This document shows positions 1 to 8,869 of a DNA stretch of 64,000 bases, in pieces. The DNA is taken from contig JBLGBS010000001.1 in NCBI GenBank assembly GCA_047617985.1, forward strand, positions 30,556-94,555. Direction: 5' to 3'. How positions within the stretch are numbered: the first letter of the stretch is position 1; the number at the start of each line of letters is the position of its first letter. Below the pieces are notes generated by a model. It did not search any database. It was not told the origin of the DNA and saw only the letters and a list, made by a program, of their open reading frames with translations. Both the position numbers and the translations under genes were made by a program. The DNA is from SW-4-43-9 sp047617985 (GTDB lineage Archaea; Nanohalarchaeota; Nanosalinia; Nanosalinales; Nanosalinaceae).

Positions 1-2
1 TT

Positions 3-995
3 GTTGCTTCAGGATGTGCACATACAGCAACTTCACAGACCAGTCAGGCGACTTCCGACAGTGTTTCGATAAACAATTTCTCAGCTTTTCCAAATAATAA
101 TGTTTACAACAATCAGAACGTTAGACTGGAGCTGACACTTCAGAACGATGGTGAAGCAACCGCGGAAAACGTTAAAGCCCGTTTATTCAATGTTCCTTTC
201 GGATCAGGAGACAGCGAATGGACAGGTCTTCAGAGCAGAACTGTCAGCTTTGGAACCCTTGAGCCAAGAGATGAGGAGGCCAATCTGCCGGCAAGAGAGT
301 CAACAGAGTTCTGGAGTGCGGAGGCACCAAGCCTTGAGGATGGTGTTACAATTCCGTACCAGTTCATGACAGAGATATTCTACAACTACGAGACACAGGG
401 AACCACAAGCATCACACTTATGAACCAGCAGCGGTTCAGAGAGGAAGGAAATCCTTCCAGACCAACGCTTGACACTACCAGTGGCCCGATCCAGATGGAG
501 GTCAGAACCCGTTCACCGATAGTTTTCTATCCCGGCGATGGGAGTGACCGTCAGTCGGAGATGTGTGTGATAGTTACGAATAACGGTCAGGGAACACCGT
601 TCTGGAGTAGCAATATAGAAGACGGAGATTACCAGGATATTGGAGAAGAGGAAAGAAACAAGGTCAGACTTAGAGTAGAAGATCAGGGCAGAATAGAGTT
701 CAGCAACTCGGAATCCGGAGACGACTCTAATACCGCTATAGTTGATATCTTTGGAAACAGAGGGATCGGATGCTTCAACATCAACGTGGACAATTGGAAT
801 CAAGGTGTAGGGCCACAGGAAGAAGTTCCGATCGTTATGACAGCAGATTATGGCTACTCCAAGGAGAGCTCAACGTCTGTAACAGTAACAGGCAGTGAAA
901 GATTTGGGAGTCCAAGTTCCACAGATACAGGGGATAATGACAATTCTGACGACGATGAACCGGATATCGGCAGTCCGTCCTCACCAGGGAGCTGA
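3..995 (+). CDS. Secreted lipoprotein, 5' end cut by window edge
   Basis: The reading frame is open from the first bases, so the start lies outside the window and 330 residues are visible. The first visible residues, VASGCAH, fit a lipobox followed by the lipid-modified cysteine, so the mature protein should be tethered to the outer face of the membrane. Next come a Thr/Ser/Asn-rich linker and a CARDB-like segment (RLELTLQNDGEA). A second Ig-like segment contains two cysteines. The tail is Asp/Ser-rich and low-complexity. It ends 4 bases before the next gene, which suggests an operon. I do not recognise a specific family; lipoprotein is well supported, function unknown. Confidence 0.75.
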   Translation, partial: VASGCAHTATSQTSQATSDSVSINNFSAFPNNNVYNNQNVRLELTLQNDGEATAENVKARLFNVPFGSGDSEWTGLQSRTVSFGTLEPRDEEANLPARESTEFWSAEAPSLEDGVTIPYQFMTEIFYNYETQGTTSITLMNQQRFREEGNPSRPTLDTTSGPIQMEVRTRSPIVFYPGDGSDRQSEMCVIVTNNGQGTPFWSSNIEDGDYQDIGEEERNKVRLRVEDQGRIEFSNSESGDDSNTAIVDIFGNRGIGCFNINVDNWNQGVGPQEEVPIVMTADYGYSKESSTSVTVTGSERFGSPSSTDTGDNDNSDDDEPDIGSPSSPGS

Positions 996-999
996 TAAC

Positions 1000-2109
1000 A
1001 TGGAAAGGAAAGTTCTCTCAGCAATTTTTCTCCTTCTATTTGCTGGTTTAATTCATGCACAGCCCAGCTCTCCGACATTGGACAAAGCAAGTTATTCTCT
1101 GGGAGAGGGGTGGAACAGCGTCTCTTTTCCCTCAGAAAATATAGATTTTGAATCTTTCAGACAGAAAGCCGAGGAAAACGGATGCAATCTCGTCGATTCT
1201 GATGGAAAGTATCTCTGGAGGCAGACAGGGGATACATGGGAAAAAGAGAATACTATCGACCACGGTGAAGCCTACTATGTTTTCACAGAGTTTGAATGCT
1301 CCTTCGTAATGGATCAAGAAGTATCTTATGAAGGAGAGTTTACTGTTGAAGAATCTGAGACAGATAGATTTGTTCTTAAGAGAATACCTTCGTCCCTAGA
1401 TTTTGGAGAAATAGTTGATAGATGTGGTCTGGTTGAAAACAGTGAAGGATATACGACCTGGGTTCAAAGAGGAGGTAGCCCTGTATTGGATCTGGAACCT
1501 AATTGGGAGCATCCTCTTGAGCAGGACTCTTTCAACCCAACCCAGGGAGTTTACATCTACCCTGAATCAAGTTGTTCAATCACTATCGATGAAGAGGAAT
1601 CTGATTCAGAGACTTCTTCCTCTGATGACACAGAGTCTTCAGATAATGAGGAAACTTCGTCAGATGACAGCACTGAGGAGATACCTGAAAGCTCTTCCGA
1701 TCTAGATGTTCCTTCTGGCTGGAGTTATGAAGGAGAGGTAGAACCGGAGAGGTTCGGGGTAAACAGTAACGGGGTTATGGTTTTGGAGGCTGAGAAATGC
1801 GGTAAAATATATTACCAGAAACAGTTTGACAGAGGTGAGAAACTGGAGTTTGATATTGGATTTAATGCTGAGAACTGGGAAGGATTAGCAGGTGTATGGT
1901 ACACTGATTCAGATGGCGATCTAGTTCTTGATGATCAAAGCATTGATAGATACACTGTTCAGGAGCCATCTGATCTAGATCTTAGTGGAACAGTAGAATT
2001 TACTCAGGGAGCTAATGGCTCGGTTCAGATTGGATTCTCCGCTGACCCGGCGATATGTGATGAGGTTGGGAATGCGGAATTAAGAGTGAATAGAGTCGAT
2101 AATAATTAA
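1000..2109 (+). CDS. Secreted two-repeat protein with acidic linker
   Basis: The start at ATG 1000 gives an N-terminal signal peptide (MERKVLSAIFLLLFAG, predicted cleavage near HAQ); an upstream in-frame start at 895 would bury it. Residues about 28-110 and 128-205 are two copies of a domain of the GWNSVSFP ... YYVF type, with paired cysteines. Such domains are common in archaeal exported proteins. A Ser/Glu/Asp-rich linker (about 208-245) leads to a C-terminal domain that looks like a beta-sandwich. No transmembrane anchor is visible at the C-terminus. It follows the lipoprotein by 4 bases, so the two probably act together at the cell surface. Function unknown. Confidence 0.8.
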   Translation: MERKVLSAIFLLLFAGLIHAQPSSPTLDKASYSLGEGWNSVSFPSENIDFESFRQKAEENGCNLVDSDGKYLWRQTGDTWEKENTIDHGEAYYVFTEFECSFVMDQEVSYEGEFTVEESETDRFVLKRIPSSLDFGEIVDRCGLVENSEGYTTWVQRGGSPVLDLEPNWEHPLEQDSFNPTQGVYIYPESSCSITIDEEESDSETSSSDDTESSDNEETSSDDSTEEIPESSSDLDVPSGWSYEGEVEPERFGVNSNGVMVLEAEKCGKIYYQKQFDRGEKLEFDIGFNAENWEGLAGVWYTDSDGDLVLDDQSIDRYTVQEPSDLDLSGTVEFTQGANGSVQIGFSADPAICDEVGNAELRVNRVDNN

Positions 2110-2124
2110 GAAAAAAAGAAGAAT

Positions 2125-3834
2125 TTAGAAGAAGTAGAGGACGACAGCTGTGATTGCTGCTCCTGCTACTACGGCTATTCCTGCTCTGCCTGCTTCTCCT
2201 TCAGGAACTGAGACTCTGTCCATGAATCCTCCTGTCACGGCGTTTCTCTCGCTTTCGATCGATTCTTCTACGTCCTGTCCGATCAGGAGTTTGACTGTCT
2301 TGGTTCTTGTGATGTCTGTTCCTTTTGCGTTTGCTGTGATCTTGACTTCTCCTTTCTTCTGGAATGGGACTCCTGCGTAGATGTAGGCTGTTTCTGTCTG
2401 CCCTGCTGCTACTGTTACTTCTTCAGGTCTGATTGATACCCATTCAGGTCCTTCTTCCTTTGAGAGTTCGTAGGTGTTTTCTCTTGTTCCTGTGTTGTTG
2501 AGGTGGATCTTGTAGATTGCGCTTCTGTTTTCTCCTGCGCTTGCGACTTCAGGTACAACCTGCATGTCTAGATCCCAGCAGTTTTCAACTGCTAGTGTTG
2601 TGGAGGACTGTGCTGAAGGTTCTCCGAATGTTGAAGCTGTCGAGGTAAGTGTGATCTGCTGTGTTCCAACTTCTGTTGATTCTGGAATCTCTATCTCGAC
2701 TTCTTCAGAGTCTCCTGCTCCAAGCTCGACTTCTGAAGTTTGAAGTTCGCCTGCGTTTGCCTGGAGTGTGAATGTTTCTTCTGCTTCACCGGTGTTCTCT
2801 ATCTCTGCCTCAAATGTTGTTGATTCGTCTTCACAGATTGTTCTCTCCTGGTTTTCGAAGCTGATTTCGGAGTTCATTCCGTTGTATGCTTCGAGTGTTG
2901 CTGTATCCGAACTCTGTGAGTTTCCTGATGCTGAAACCTGGATTTCTGTTGTTCCAAGTTCTTCAGGTGTTACTGTTAGGGTTGCTGTCTCTGAAGATCC
3001 GGATGAAACGTCAAGGCTTGTATCTGAGAGCTCACCCTGGGATGTTTCAACTGTGAAGTCGTCTGCTCTTGTTCCCAGGTTGTCGACTGTTACATCGAAC
3101 TCTGCTTCTGTTCCTGCTGCTGTTTCCTGTGTTTCAGGTGTTACTGATACTTCGGAGTCGAAGCAGTTCTCTGCGTTGAACTGGACGTTTTCGATGTCCT
3201 GTGCGTAGCTTGTTGTGGAGGCTGCTACTACCTCGAAGTTTCTCTCAACTACACTGTTTGAGGACATTTCAAGTGTCAGTTCTGCTGTTTCTCCGTCTTC
3301 AAGGTTGACAGTGTTTCTTGACAGCTGTCCGAAGTCGGATGAAACTGAGAACTCTTCAGGCTGAATACCTGTGTTTTCAACCTCTATATCGTAGACAGCT
3401 TTCTGTCCAAGGCAGGCAGTCTTCGAGTTTTCTATAGTTAGATCGACTTGGTGATCTTTAATTACTTCTACTGTACCTGTCTCAGAAAATCTGTCTCCGC
3501 TGGCTCTTGATTCAGCGGTCAACTGGAATGTGTATGTTCCTTCATCTCTGTCTGTTCTTGGATTGAACCAGACATTAACTGTTTCAGAGTCTCCTGAATC
3601 CAGCTCGACTTGCTGTGGTGCGATCGTTACTTCGGCTGGAGTGGAAGAACTCAGTGTGTAAACGTCTTTAGCCGGACCTGTGTTCTCTACTTCAAGCTCG
3701 TACGATGTAAAAGAATCAATTCGTGCGCTTGAGCTTTCTGGGAACAGGTTTAGGGCTGCAGGACTTGCTGATACCAGTCCTGAAACTAAAAATGTTGCTG
3801 CTATTATAAATCCGAGTTTGTTGTGAAATTTCAT
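2125..3834 (-). CDS. Surface protein with about five CARDB/NEW3-like Ig repeats and C-terminal anchor
   Basis: 569 residues. A signal peptide covers residues 1-23 (SGLVSASPAA). About five repeats of 85-95 residues follow, each opened by a phrase such as LEVENTGPAKD, IEVENTG or IHLNNTGTREN, typical of CARDB/NEW3 Ig-like domains in archaeal exoproteins. Repeats 2 and 4 open near a cysteine. The last 19 residues are one hydrophobic helix (AGIAVVAGAAITAVVLYFF) with no cytoplasmic tail, so the chain is probably anchored at its C-terminus. An AGGTGA Shine-Dalgarno sequence lies about 9 bases before the ATG. The gene is convergent with the secreted two-repeat protein. Likely a cell-surface or S-layer-associated stalk. 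Confidence 0.8.
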   Translation of the reverse strand: MKFHNKLGFIIAATFLVSGLVSASPAALNLFPESSSARIDSFTSYELEVENTGPAKDVYTLSSSTPAEVTIAPQQVELDSGDSETVNVWFNPRTDRDEGTYTFQLTAESRASGDRFSETGTVEVIKDHQVDLTIENSKTACLGQKAVYDIEVENTGIQPEEFSVSSDFGQLSRNTVNLEDGETAELTLEMSSNSVVERNFEVVAASTTSYAQDIENVQFNAENCFDSEVSVTPETQETAAGTEAEFDVTVDNLGTRADDFTVETSQGELSDTSLDVSSGSSETATLTVTPEELGTTEIQVSASGNSQSSDTATLEAYNGMNSEISFENQERTICEDESTTFEAEIENTGEAEETFTLQANAGELQTSEVELGAGDSEEVEIEIPESTEVGTQQITLTSTASTFGEPSAQSSTTLAVENCWDLDMQVVPEVASAGENRSAIYKIHLNNTGTRENTYELSKEEGPEWVSIRPEEVTVAAGQTETAYIYAGVPFQKKGEVKITANAKGTDITRTKTVKLLIGQDVEESIESERNAVTGGFMDRVSVPEGEAGRAGIAVVAGAAITAVVLYFF

Positions 3835-3870
3835 GGTTTAATTGTCACCTAGTAATAACACTTCGATTAA

Positions 3871-3882
3871 TTTTTATATATC
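3871..3882 (-). promoter_or_regulatory. TATA box of the CARDB-repeat surface protein gene
   Basis: On the minus strand the sequence reads ATATATAAAAA, about 40 bases before the ATG at 3834. This is a strong archaeal TATA box and predicts a 5' leader that includes the AGGTGA ribosome site. A short ATCGGT/ACCGAT inverted repeat lies just beyond it, next to the stop codon of the upstream gene. Confidence 0.6.
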
Positions 3883-3907
3883 GGTCGGTAGTTAAACCGA
3901 TTTACCA

Positions 3908-6900
3908 CTACAGAAAGGCATTTCTCAGCCTTTCAAATAGTGATAGATTTCGGGGTTTTGAAGTTCCTCCAACCTCGACGTCCACTTCCTCTGTATGGAC
4001 TATCTCTGTACCGCTTGTGATCGTAACCAGAGGATCGTAGGTTCCCTCCTCTCTTGGTGTGAGGTAGAAGAACACTTCTCTCTGCTCTCCCGGCTGAAGG
4101 ATTACCTGTTTCTCTGTCGTTGAAGTCCAGGTATCCGGCAGACCTCTGATACTGACGTAGTACTCGGTTCGCCTGTCGTTGTTGTTGTTGTAGATCGTCG
4201 ACTTGACAATCCCTCTTCCTGACTCGACAGATGCGACCTGGCCAGGGAAGCTTGAAGCCTCTGGCTTCGCCTCATGAACTTCCACTTCTCTTTCTGAGGT
4301 ACTTCTCTGACCTCTCGCAAGGCCAACAACCTCGTAGGTTACATCGCCCTGCTTCTTTGCTGTTGTCTCAAAGCAGACTTCACCCCGCTCGTTCTTGGAT
4401 TCAACTATCTCTCCATCAACTACAAGCAGTACTGCTGGAATATTCTGAGAGTTAACCTCAGCACATACCTCCATCTCATCTCCCTGGAAAACTGTTTCAG
4501 GGATATCCATTGATCCTACCGAGACGGTTGGAAGCACATTTAGATCTCTGACAGCTCTAAACTCTCCTGACTCTGCTGAGATCTGGACTCTACCGGTTCT
4601 CTCCGGATAGATGTATGTTGAGTAGTAGCCATCAGGCTCTGTAGAGAGTTCTGTCATTCTTCTGCCGTTCATCTCTATACGGACATCCTGTCTTCCCCGG
4701 GCATTTTCAACATATCCGGAGACTTTGACCGCTTCTCCTGCTCTAACCCTGTCAGGCACAAGCTTCATCGAAATTCCTTCAACCTCTCCACCGGTTGTTT
4801 CACAGTCAAGAACCTCGATCGTGTTCTCTATTGTATCGCTGTTCCCTCCGACTGATCTGATTGTGAACTCTTCAGTTCCCGGCTCATCGGTTGTGAATGT
4901 TATAGTTACTTCTTCCTCTTCGTCTTCCTCAAGATGTGTGCTGTAGCTGTTTCTGTCGCCGAATCCTTCTCCCTCGACAATCAGCACTCTCTCATCATCG
5001 CCGATGTTTCTGGCGTCAAACGTTACATCAAAGCTTTCTCCTGCACAGACATCATCAGGGATGTCAATATCGCTGAATGAGACTCTGCTCTTAGCTCTTA
5101 CTCTGTAGCTGGCGGATGCTGTGTCAGTGTTTCCGTCATTGTCTGTAACCCTGACTCTTGCTGTCTGGTCAAGTTCTTCGAAGAAGGTTCTCTCAACCTC
5201 TCCATCGTCATTGCTTACATCGTAATCTCCATCGCCGTCAATATCGAACTCATACTCTTCTATCTCGCCGTCAGGATCCTCTGAATCAGTTGCGTCGAAA
5301 TCTATCTCCTCGCCTGTATCTGCGGAATCAGGATCAATATCCAGCTGAGCTCTCGGTTTTCTATCTCCGGCTATGTCATCTCTGAAAGTTCCGGATCTCT
5401 CGAAAAATCCTGAGCCACAAGGATCCCCTGATGTTCTTATCTCAGCTCGGATATCGGTTCCTACGTTGTCTGTGAAGTTTGTGCTGAATCTTCTCTCAGC
5501 TCCTGTACCTATCTCTGTATCTACATCAGATACTTCTTCATTTTCTACAAAAAGCTTTACATTGGCTTCTTGAGGGTCTCCCCGGTTACTTATGCTCAGT
5601 TCTGCTTCGGCTTCATCGTCAGCTGTATCTTCATCCATGAAAGATATATCCCCTATATGAATTCGACACTGCCTTTTCTCTTCTACATTTAGTGTTATTG
5701 AATCTGTATCAGTGTTACCTTCTGTATCCGTCACCGTTAACCATACCTGTTCTGAGCCTTCAGAACTGAAGGATTTGAACAGAGTGCTTCCGTATCTAAT
5801 TGAACCGTCTCCGAACTCCCATCTATACTCCTTAATATCTCCTTCACTTCCAGTTCCGTCAAATCTTACAGACTCTCCTATAAACGGATTGCTGTCTGAA
5901 ACAGATATCTGAGCGTTCAGTCTTTCTGATTCATCTTCACAGTAATCATCTGAGATATCTGTGTCTAGTTTAACAATAATTGACTCACTGTCGCCTTGAT
6001 CGATAAACTTGTCTCGAGTCTCAGTTTCCCCTTCACATTTAACTCTAACAGTGTGTTCGCCTTCCTCAAGATTCCTGAACCTTGACTCGCCATCCTCATC
6101 AGTCCTATCAGTTTTCTCGTAACTATTTGTAAGCCTTACTTCAGCGTTTTCCAGCCGATCATTGTCTTCATCTTTAATTGTTACCCTCAGACTTGCCTGT
6201 CTCTCTCCCTGAACATCAACAGTAACTCTGTCTGTGTCCGTGTTCCCTTCTGTATCCGTTACCTGCAGAGATACTCGTCTCTCACCTGTTGAATCAAAAC
6301 TTCTGGAGAAAGATCTGTCAAACACTGTATCTCCGTCCGGCAGATACCATCTGTACTCTTTAATTGGGAAATCTCCTGGTTCACTGTCAAAAGCATCAAA
6401 GCTCACAGTTTCTCCCACACTTGGCGAAGTGTCGGAAACGTGGATATTTGCGCTAGGGCCTTCAGCCTCTTCTGGAGGTTCAGGTGGCTCAGTTGTTCCG
6501 TCATCCGGCTCTATGAACCTTACTGTCTGGCTTCCTGAGTCTTTACCTGTTGCAGGATCATTTCCTGCTATAGCATCTACCTGGAAACTTACTTTGTCTC
6601 CAGCATCCCCACTGAACTCTGCATCAATGCTACATTCGTCACCGCTACAGGATCGAGTCCTGAGAGAGTTGTAGAAGTCATCTCCGTCATCGTCGTAAAG
6701 TACTGATATATCTGATAGGTCGTTACCTTCTGCGCTACCTTCTATCTTTAGTTTCTCATCTTCTGGTACTGTGTCCGGAAGATTATTCATTCTGACCTTA
6801 TCAACTGAGATAAAGCCTCCCCCTTCATCGTCATCTTTGAATCTTACTGTCTGGCTTCCCGAGTCCTTCTCTATTTCTCTGTCGATTCCTGCTTCTGCTG

Positions 6901-7198
6901 ATACCTGGAAACTTACTTCGCCAGTGTCTCCAGAGTATGAAGCTTCTACTTGACAGCTTGAACCTTCACATTCGCCTTCTTTAAGCACATTGTAGAAGTC
7001 GTCGCCGGTTTCATCTACGTAAATGTAAATACCGTGTAGACTGCTTCCTTCCGCACTACCTTCTATCTGGATTGTTTCTCCTTTATCCGCGTTTGAAGGC
7101 AGGTCGTTCATTTCAACGCTGTCAATTGAACTAAACTGCGCTGAAACAAATCCGGTAAATAGTACTAGGGTTAACGCCAGAACCATTTTTCTTTTCAT
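3908..7198 (-). CDS. Large secreted PKD/CARDB multidomain protein
   Basis: 1096 residues with a signal peptide (about 1-21). The N-terminal domain is duplicated: residues about 22-120 and 128-232 share a core of MNLP ... GSAEG ... DDFYN ... GSQTVRF. Three PKD-like domains follow (near 245-335, 425-510 and 620-700; typical phrase KEYRWEFGDGS). They are separated by a carboxypeptidase-regulatory/CNA-B-like module near 340-410 and by CARDB-like modules; more Ig-like modules run to the C-terminus. No C-terminal membrane helix or sorting signal is visible. The upstream gene ends one base away, and GAGGTGA lies just before the ATG, so translation is probably coupled. Probably an extracellular adhesive or structural protein. 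Confidence 0.8.
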   Translation of the reverse strand: MKRKMVLALTLVLFTGFVSAQFSSIDSVEMNDLPSNADKGETIQIEGSAEGSSLHGIYIYVDETGDDFYNVLKEGECEGSSCQVEASYSGDTGEVSFQVSAEAGIDREIEKDSGSQTVRFKDDDEGGGFISVDKVRMNNLPDTVPEDEKLKIEGSAEGNDLSDISVLYDDDGDDFYNSLRTRSCSGDECSIDAEFSGDAGDKVSFQVDAIAGNDPATGKDSGSQTVRFIEPDDGTTEPPEPPEEAEGPSANIHVSDTSPSVGETVSFDAFDSEPGDFPIKEYRWYLPDGDTVFDRSFSRSFDSTGERRVSLQVTDTEGNTDTDRVTVDVQGERQASLRVTIKDEDNDRLENAEVRLTNSYEKTDRTDEDGESRFRNLEEGEHTVRVKCEGETETRDKFIDQGDSESIIVKLDTDISDDYCEDESERLNAQISVSDSNPFIGESVRFDGTGSEGDIKEYRWEFGDGSIRYGSTLFKSFSSEGSEQVWLTVTDTEGNTDTDSITLNVEEKRQCRIHIGDISFMDEDTADDEAEAELSISNRGDPQEANVKLFVENEEVSDVDTEIGTGAERRFSTNFTDNVGTDIRAEIRTSGDPCGSGFFERSGTFRDDIAGDRKPRAQLDIDPDSADTGEEIDFDATDSEDPDGEIEEYEFDIDGDGDYDVSNDDGEVERTFFEELDQTARVRVTDNDGNTDTASASYRVRAKSRVSFSDIDIPDDVCAGESFDVTFDARNIGDDERVLIVEGEGFGDRNSYSTHLEEDEEEEVTITFTTDEPGTEEFTIRSVGGNSDTIENTIEVLDCETTGGEVEGISMKLVPDRVRAGEAVKVSGYVENARGRQDVRIEMNGRRMTELSTEPDGYYSTYIYPERTGRVQISAESGEFRAVRDLNVLPTVSVGSMDIPETVFQGDEMEVCAEVNSQNIPAVLLVVDGEIVESKNERGEVCFETTAKKQGDVTYEVVGLARGQRSTSEREVEVHEAKPEASSFPGQVASVESGRGIVKSTIYNNNNDRRTEYYVSIRGLPDTWTSTTEKQVILQPGEQREVFFYLTPREEGTYDPLVTITSGTEIVHTEEVDVEVGGTSKPRNLSLFERLRNAFL

Positions 7199-7199
7199 T

Positions 7200-8744
7200 C
7201 TACTTCACCTCGCAAGTCAAGTCCTGATCATCATATTTTGCTTCAATTACTTCTCCCGATCCATCTCTAAATCTTATGTCGTAGTCCGAACCATCTTCTG
7301 TGAAGGTGTATTCCAGTTCATCCAGGCTATTGTATTCTCCATCCTCGACTAGGTTTTCGTACAAAACGTCTTCCTGCTGGTTACTTAGACAATCATCTGC
7401 AGCTTCCCAGTCATACCATTCTCCGGTTCTCAATCCATCAACTTGACCGCCACCATTTCCATTGCCAGGAGTTTGATTATCTCCTGTATGTGGCTGGTTT
7501 GAAAGGTAATCTAGACCTAATTCCGCAAGTAGTGCTCCTCCAGCTATTAATCCTCCGTATTTTAGCAGATCTCTTCTGGTAATTCCGCCATTATCTGATC
7601 CGTCATCAAGATCATATTGTTCAAGCTCTTCCTGAACAACGTTTCTGATCTCAGATACTGTGGCAAAGTCGTCAGGTATATCATCTTTGGTAGCTATATT
7701 GTCTGGTATATCATCTACTGATGCAACCTCATAATTATTGAGTTCTCTAGTTACTGTTGTTTCGATTCTATTCTCTACTTCGTCGTAATCAACATCTACA
7801 TCCGCTTCAAAGTTTTCTAACTCTTCCTGTAAAACTGTTCTAAGGTTCTCTTCAGTTAATGGAGCTCCTTCTTCGAAAGCATTGATAACTGCATTGTAGA
7901 CCTGTTCTTGGCGTAACGAATCACCTACAGGGAAGTCGTAATCCTCCAGAGCCTGATCTATCTCTGATCTGACCTCATCGATGTCTGTCCCTAGATCTAT
8001 ATCTCCTTCTTCAAATGCCTGAGATATAAGTGCAACATACTGATCTTCTGAGATTGTTTCGTCTTCAATAGTATTTTCAATAGTCTGCTCAAGTTCCGTA
8101 ACTATTTCGTCGCCAAACTCGTTCCTAATATATTGTGTGTCTTCCCAGACATTTTGGATTTCGCTCTGTATTTCCTGTTGGCCTTCCTCAATCTCTTCAA
8201 GTTGCTCGAAAATCGCTTCGTGTTCTGCCGATAACTCGTCGTGCTCGTTGGAAAGTTCATTTACATATTCAGAAATGTTTTCGTCAAGAGATCCTAAATG
8301 ATCTACAAAGGTCTGTTCTAATTCTGTTGAATCGTACTCTAATTCAATATTCATGTCGCTGAAATCTATATCTGCAACTGCGTCAATTATTAGATCCTGA
8401 ACCAAGTTTATCCCTGTTCCTCTTTCATTTATGTTATGGCTTAAGTCTCTAAGTGCCTCGTTCTTTTGAGCAAATCTCCTTGATAGAGCTATCAAACCTT
8501 CGCTAGTATGTAGATCATCTACCTGGTCAAAGGCGCCTTCATCGAGTTCGGGTTTGTTACCAGTCCAGTCAAAGAAAGTTTCTGAAACCTGCTTCTGTTT
8601 ATTTAAAAATTCTGATTCATCATCTTCGATTAGTTCTTCAGCTACTCCTCTGGTGTTCTCTAACCCTTCGACATATGATCTATGTAGGGTTAGCTGGGCT
8701 AGGAAGTTTTTCTCTGCCACCTTGTTGTTAATTTCTGAGCTCAT
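7200..8744 (-). CDS. Coiled-coil protein with an internal Tat-like signal anchor
   Basis: 514 residues. Residues 1-385 are acidic and largely helical, with a coiled coil at about 150-230. At about 388-410 there is a twin-arginine motif followed by a hydrophobic segment (ITRRDLLKYGG, then LIAGGALLAEL), which resembles a Tat signal placed inside the protein instead of at its N-terminus. A Gly/Asn-rich linker and a small C-terminal domain with two cysteines follow. The likely topology is a long cytoplasmic coil and an exported C-terminal domain. It is the first gene of a minus-strand pair with the PKD protein. Family not recognised. Confidence 0.7.
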   Translation of the reverse strand: MSSEINNKVAEKNFLAQLTLHRSYVEGLENTRGVAEELIEDDESEFLNKQKQVSETFFDWTGNKPELDEGAFDQVDDLHTSEGLIALSRRFAQKNEALRDLSHNINERGTGINLVQDLIIDAVADIDFSDMNIELEYDSTELEQTFVDHLGSLDENISEYVNELSNEHDELSAEHEAIFEQLEEIEEGQQEIQSEIQNVWEDTQYIRNEFGDEIVTELEQTIENTIEDETISEDQYVALISQAFEEGDIDLGTDIDEVRSEIDQALEDYDFPVGDSLRQEQVYNAVINAFEEGAPLTEENLRTVLQEELENFEADVDVDYDEVENRIETTVTRELNNYEVASVDDIPDNIATKDDIPDDFATVSEIRNVVQEELEQYDLDDGSDNGGITRRDLLKYGGLIAGGALLAELGLDYLSNQPHTGDNQTPGNGNGGGQVDGLRTGEWYDWEAADDCLSNQQEDVLYENLVEDGEYNSLDELEYTFTEDGSDYDIRFRDGSGEVIEAKYDDQDLTCEVK

Positions 8745-8781
8745 CTATCGACACCTGTTGTTACTACAAAGTAATATTAAT

Positions 8782-8791
8782 CTTTATATAA
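8782..8791 (-). promoter_or_regulatory. TATA box, minus-strand operon 8744-3908
   Basis: The minus strand reads TTATATAAAG about 40 bases before the ATG at 8744. It shares a 125-base divergent intergenic region with a plus-strand promoter. Confidence 0.55.
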
Positions 8792-8827
8792 CCTTTGGGC
8801 TGTTACCACTGTGAGTTAACGAAATAC

Positions 8828-8837
8828 TATTTAAAGT
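8828..8837 (+). promoter_or_regulatory. TATA box of the coiled-coil gene at 8870
   Basis: CTATTTAAAG lies about 35 bases before the ATG at 8870, and a GGTGA ribosome site lies at 8859-8863. Confidence 0.55.
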
Positions 8838-8869
8838 TTTTAATTAAAGTGTGTGCGTGGTGACCACTA

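Noticed and set aside
148..369. Plus-strand frame inside the lipoprotein gene
   Set aside because: Out of frame with the open lipoprotein frame that spans the same bases and has a lipobox and CARDB-like segment.
2768..3208. Plus-strand 146-codon frame opposite the CARDB-repeat gene
   Set aside because: Shadow of the repetitive minus-strand gene; Ser/Val-rich product without start context.
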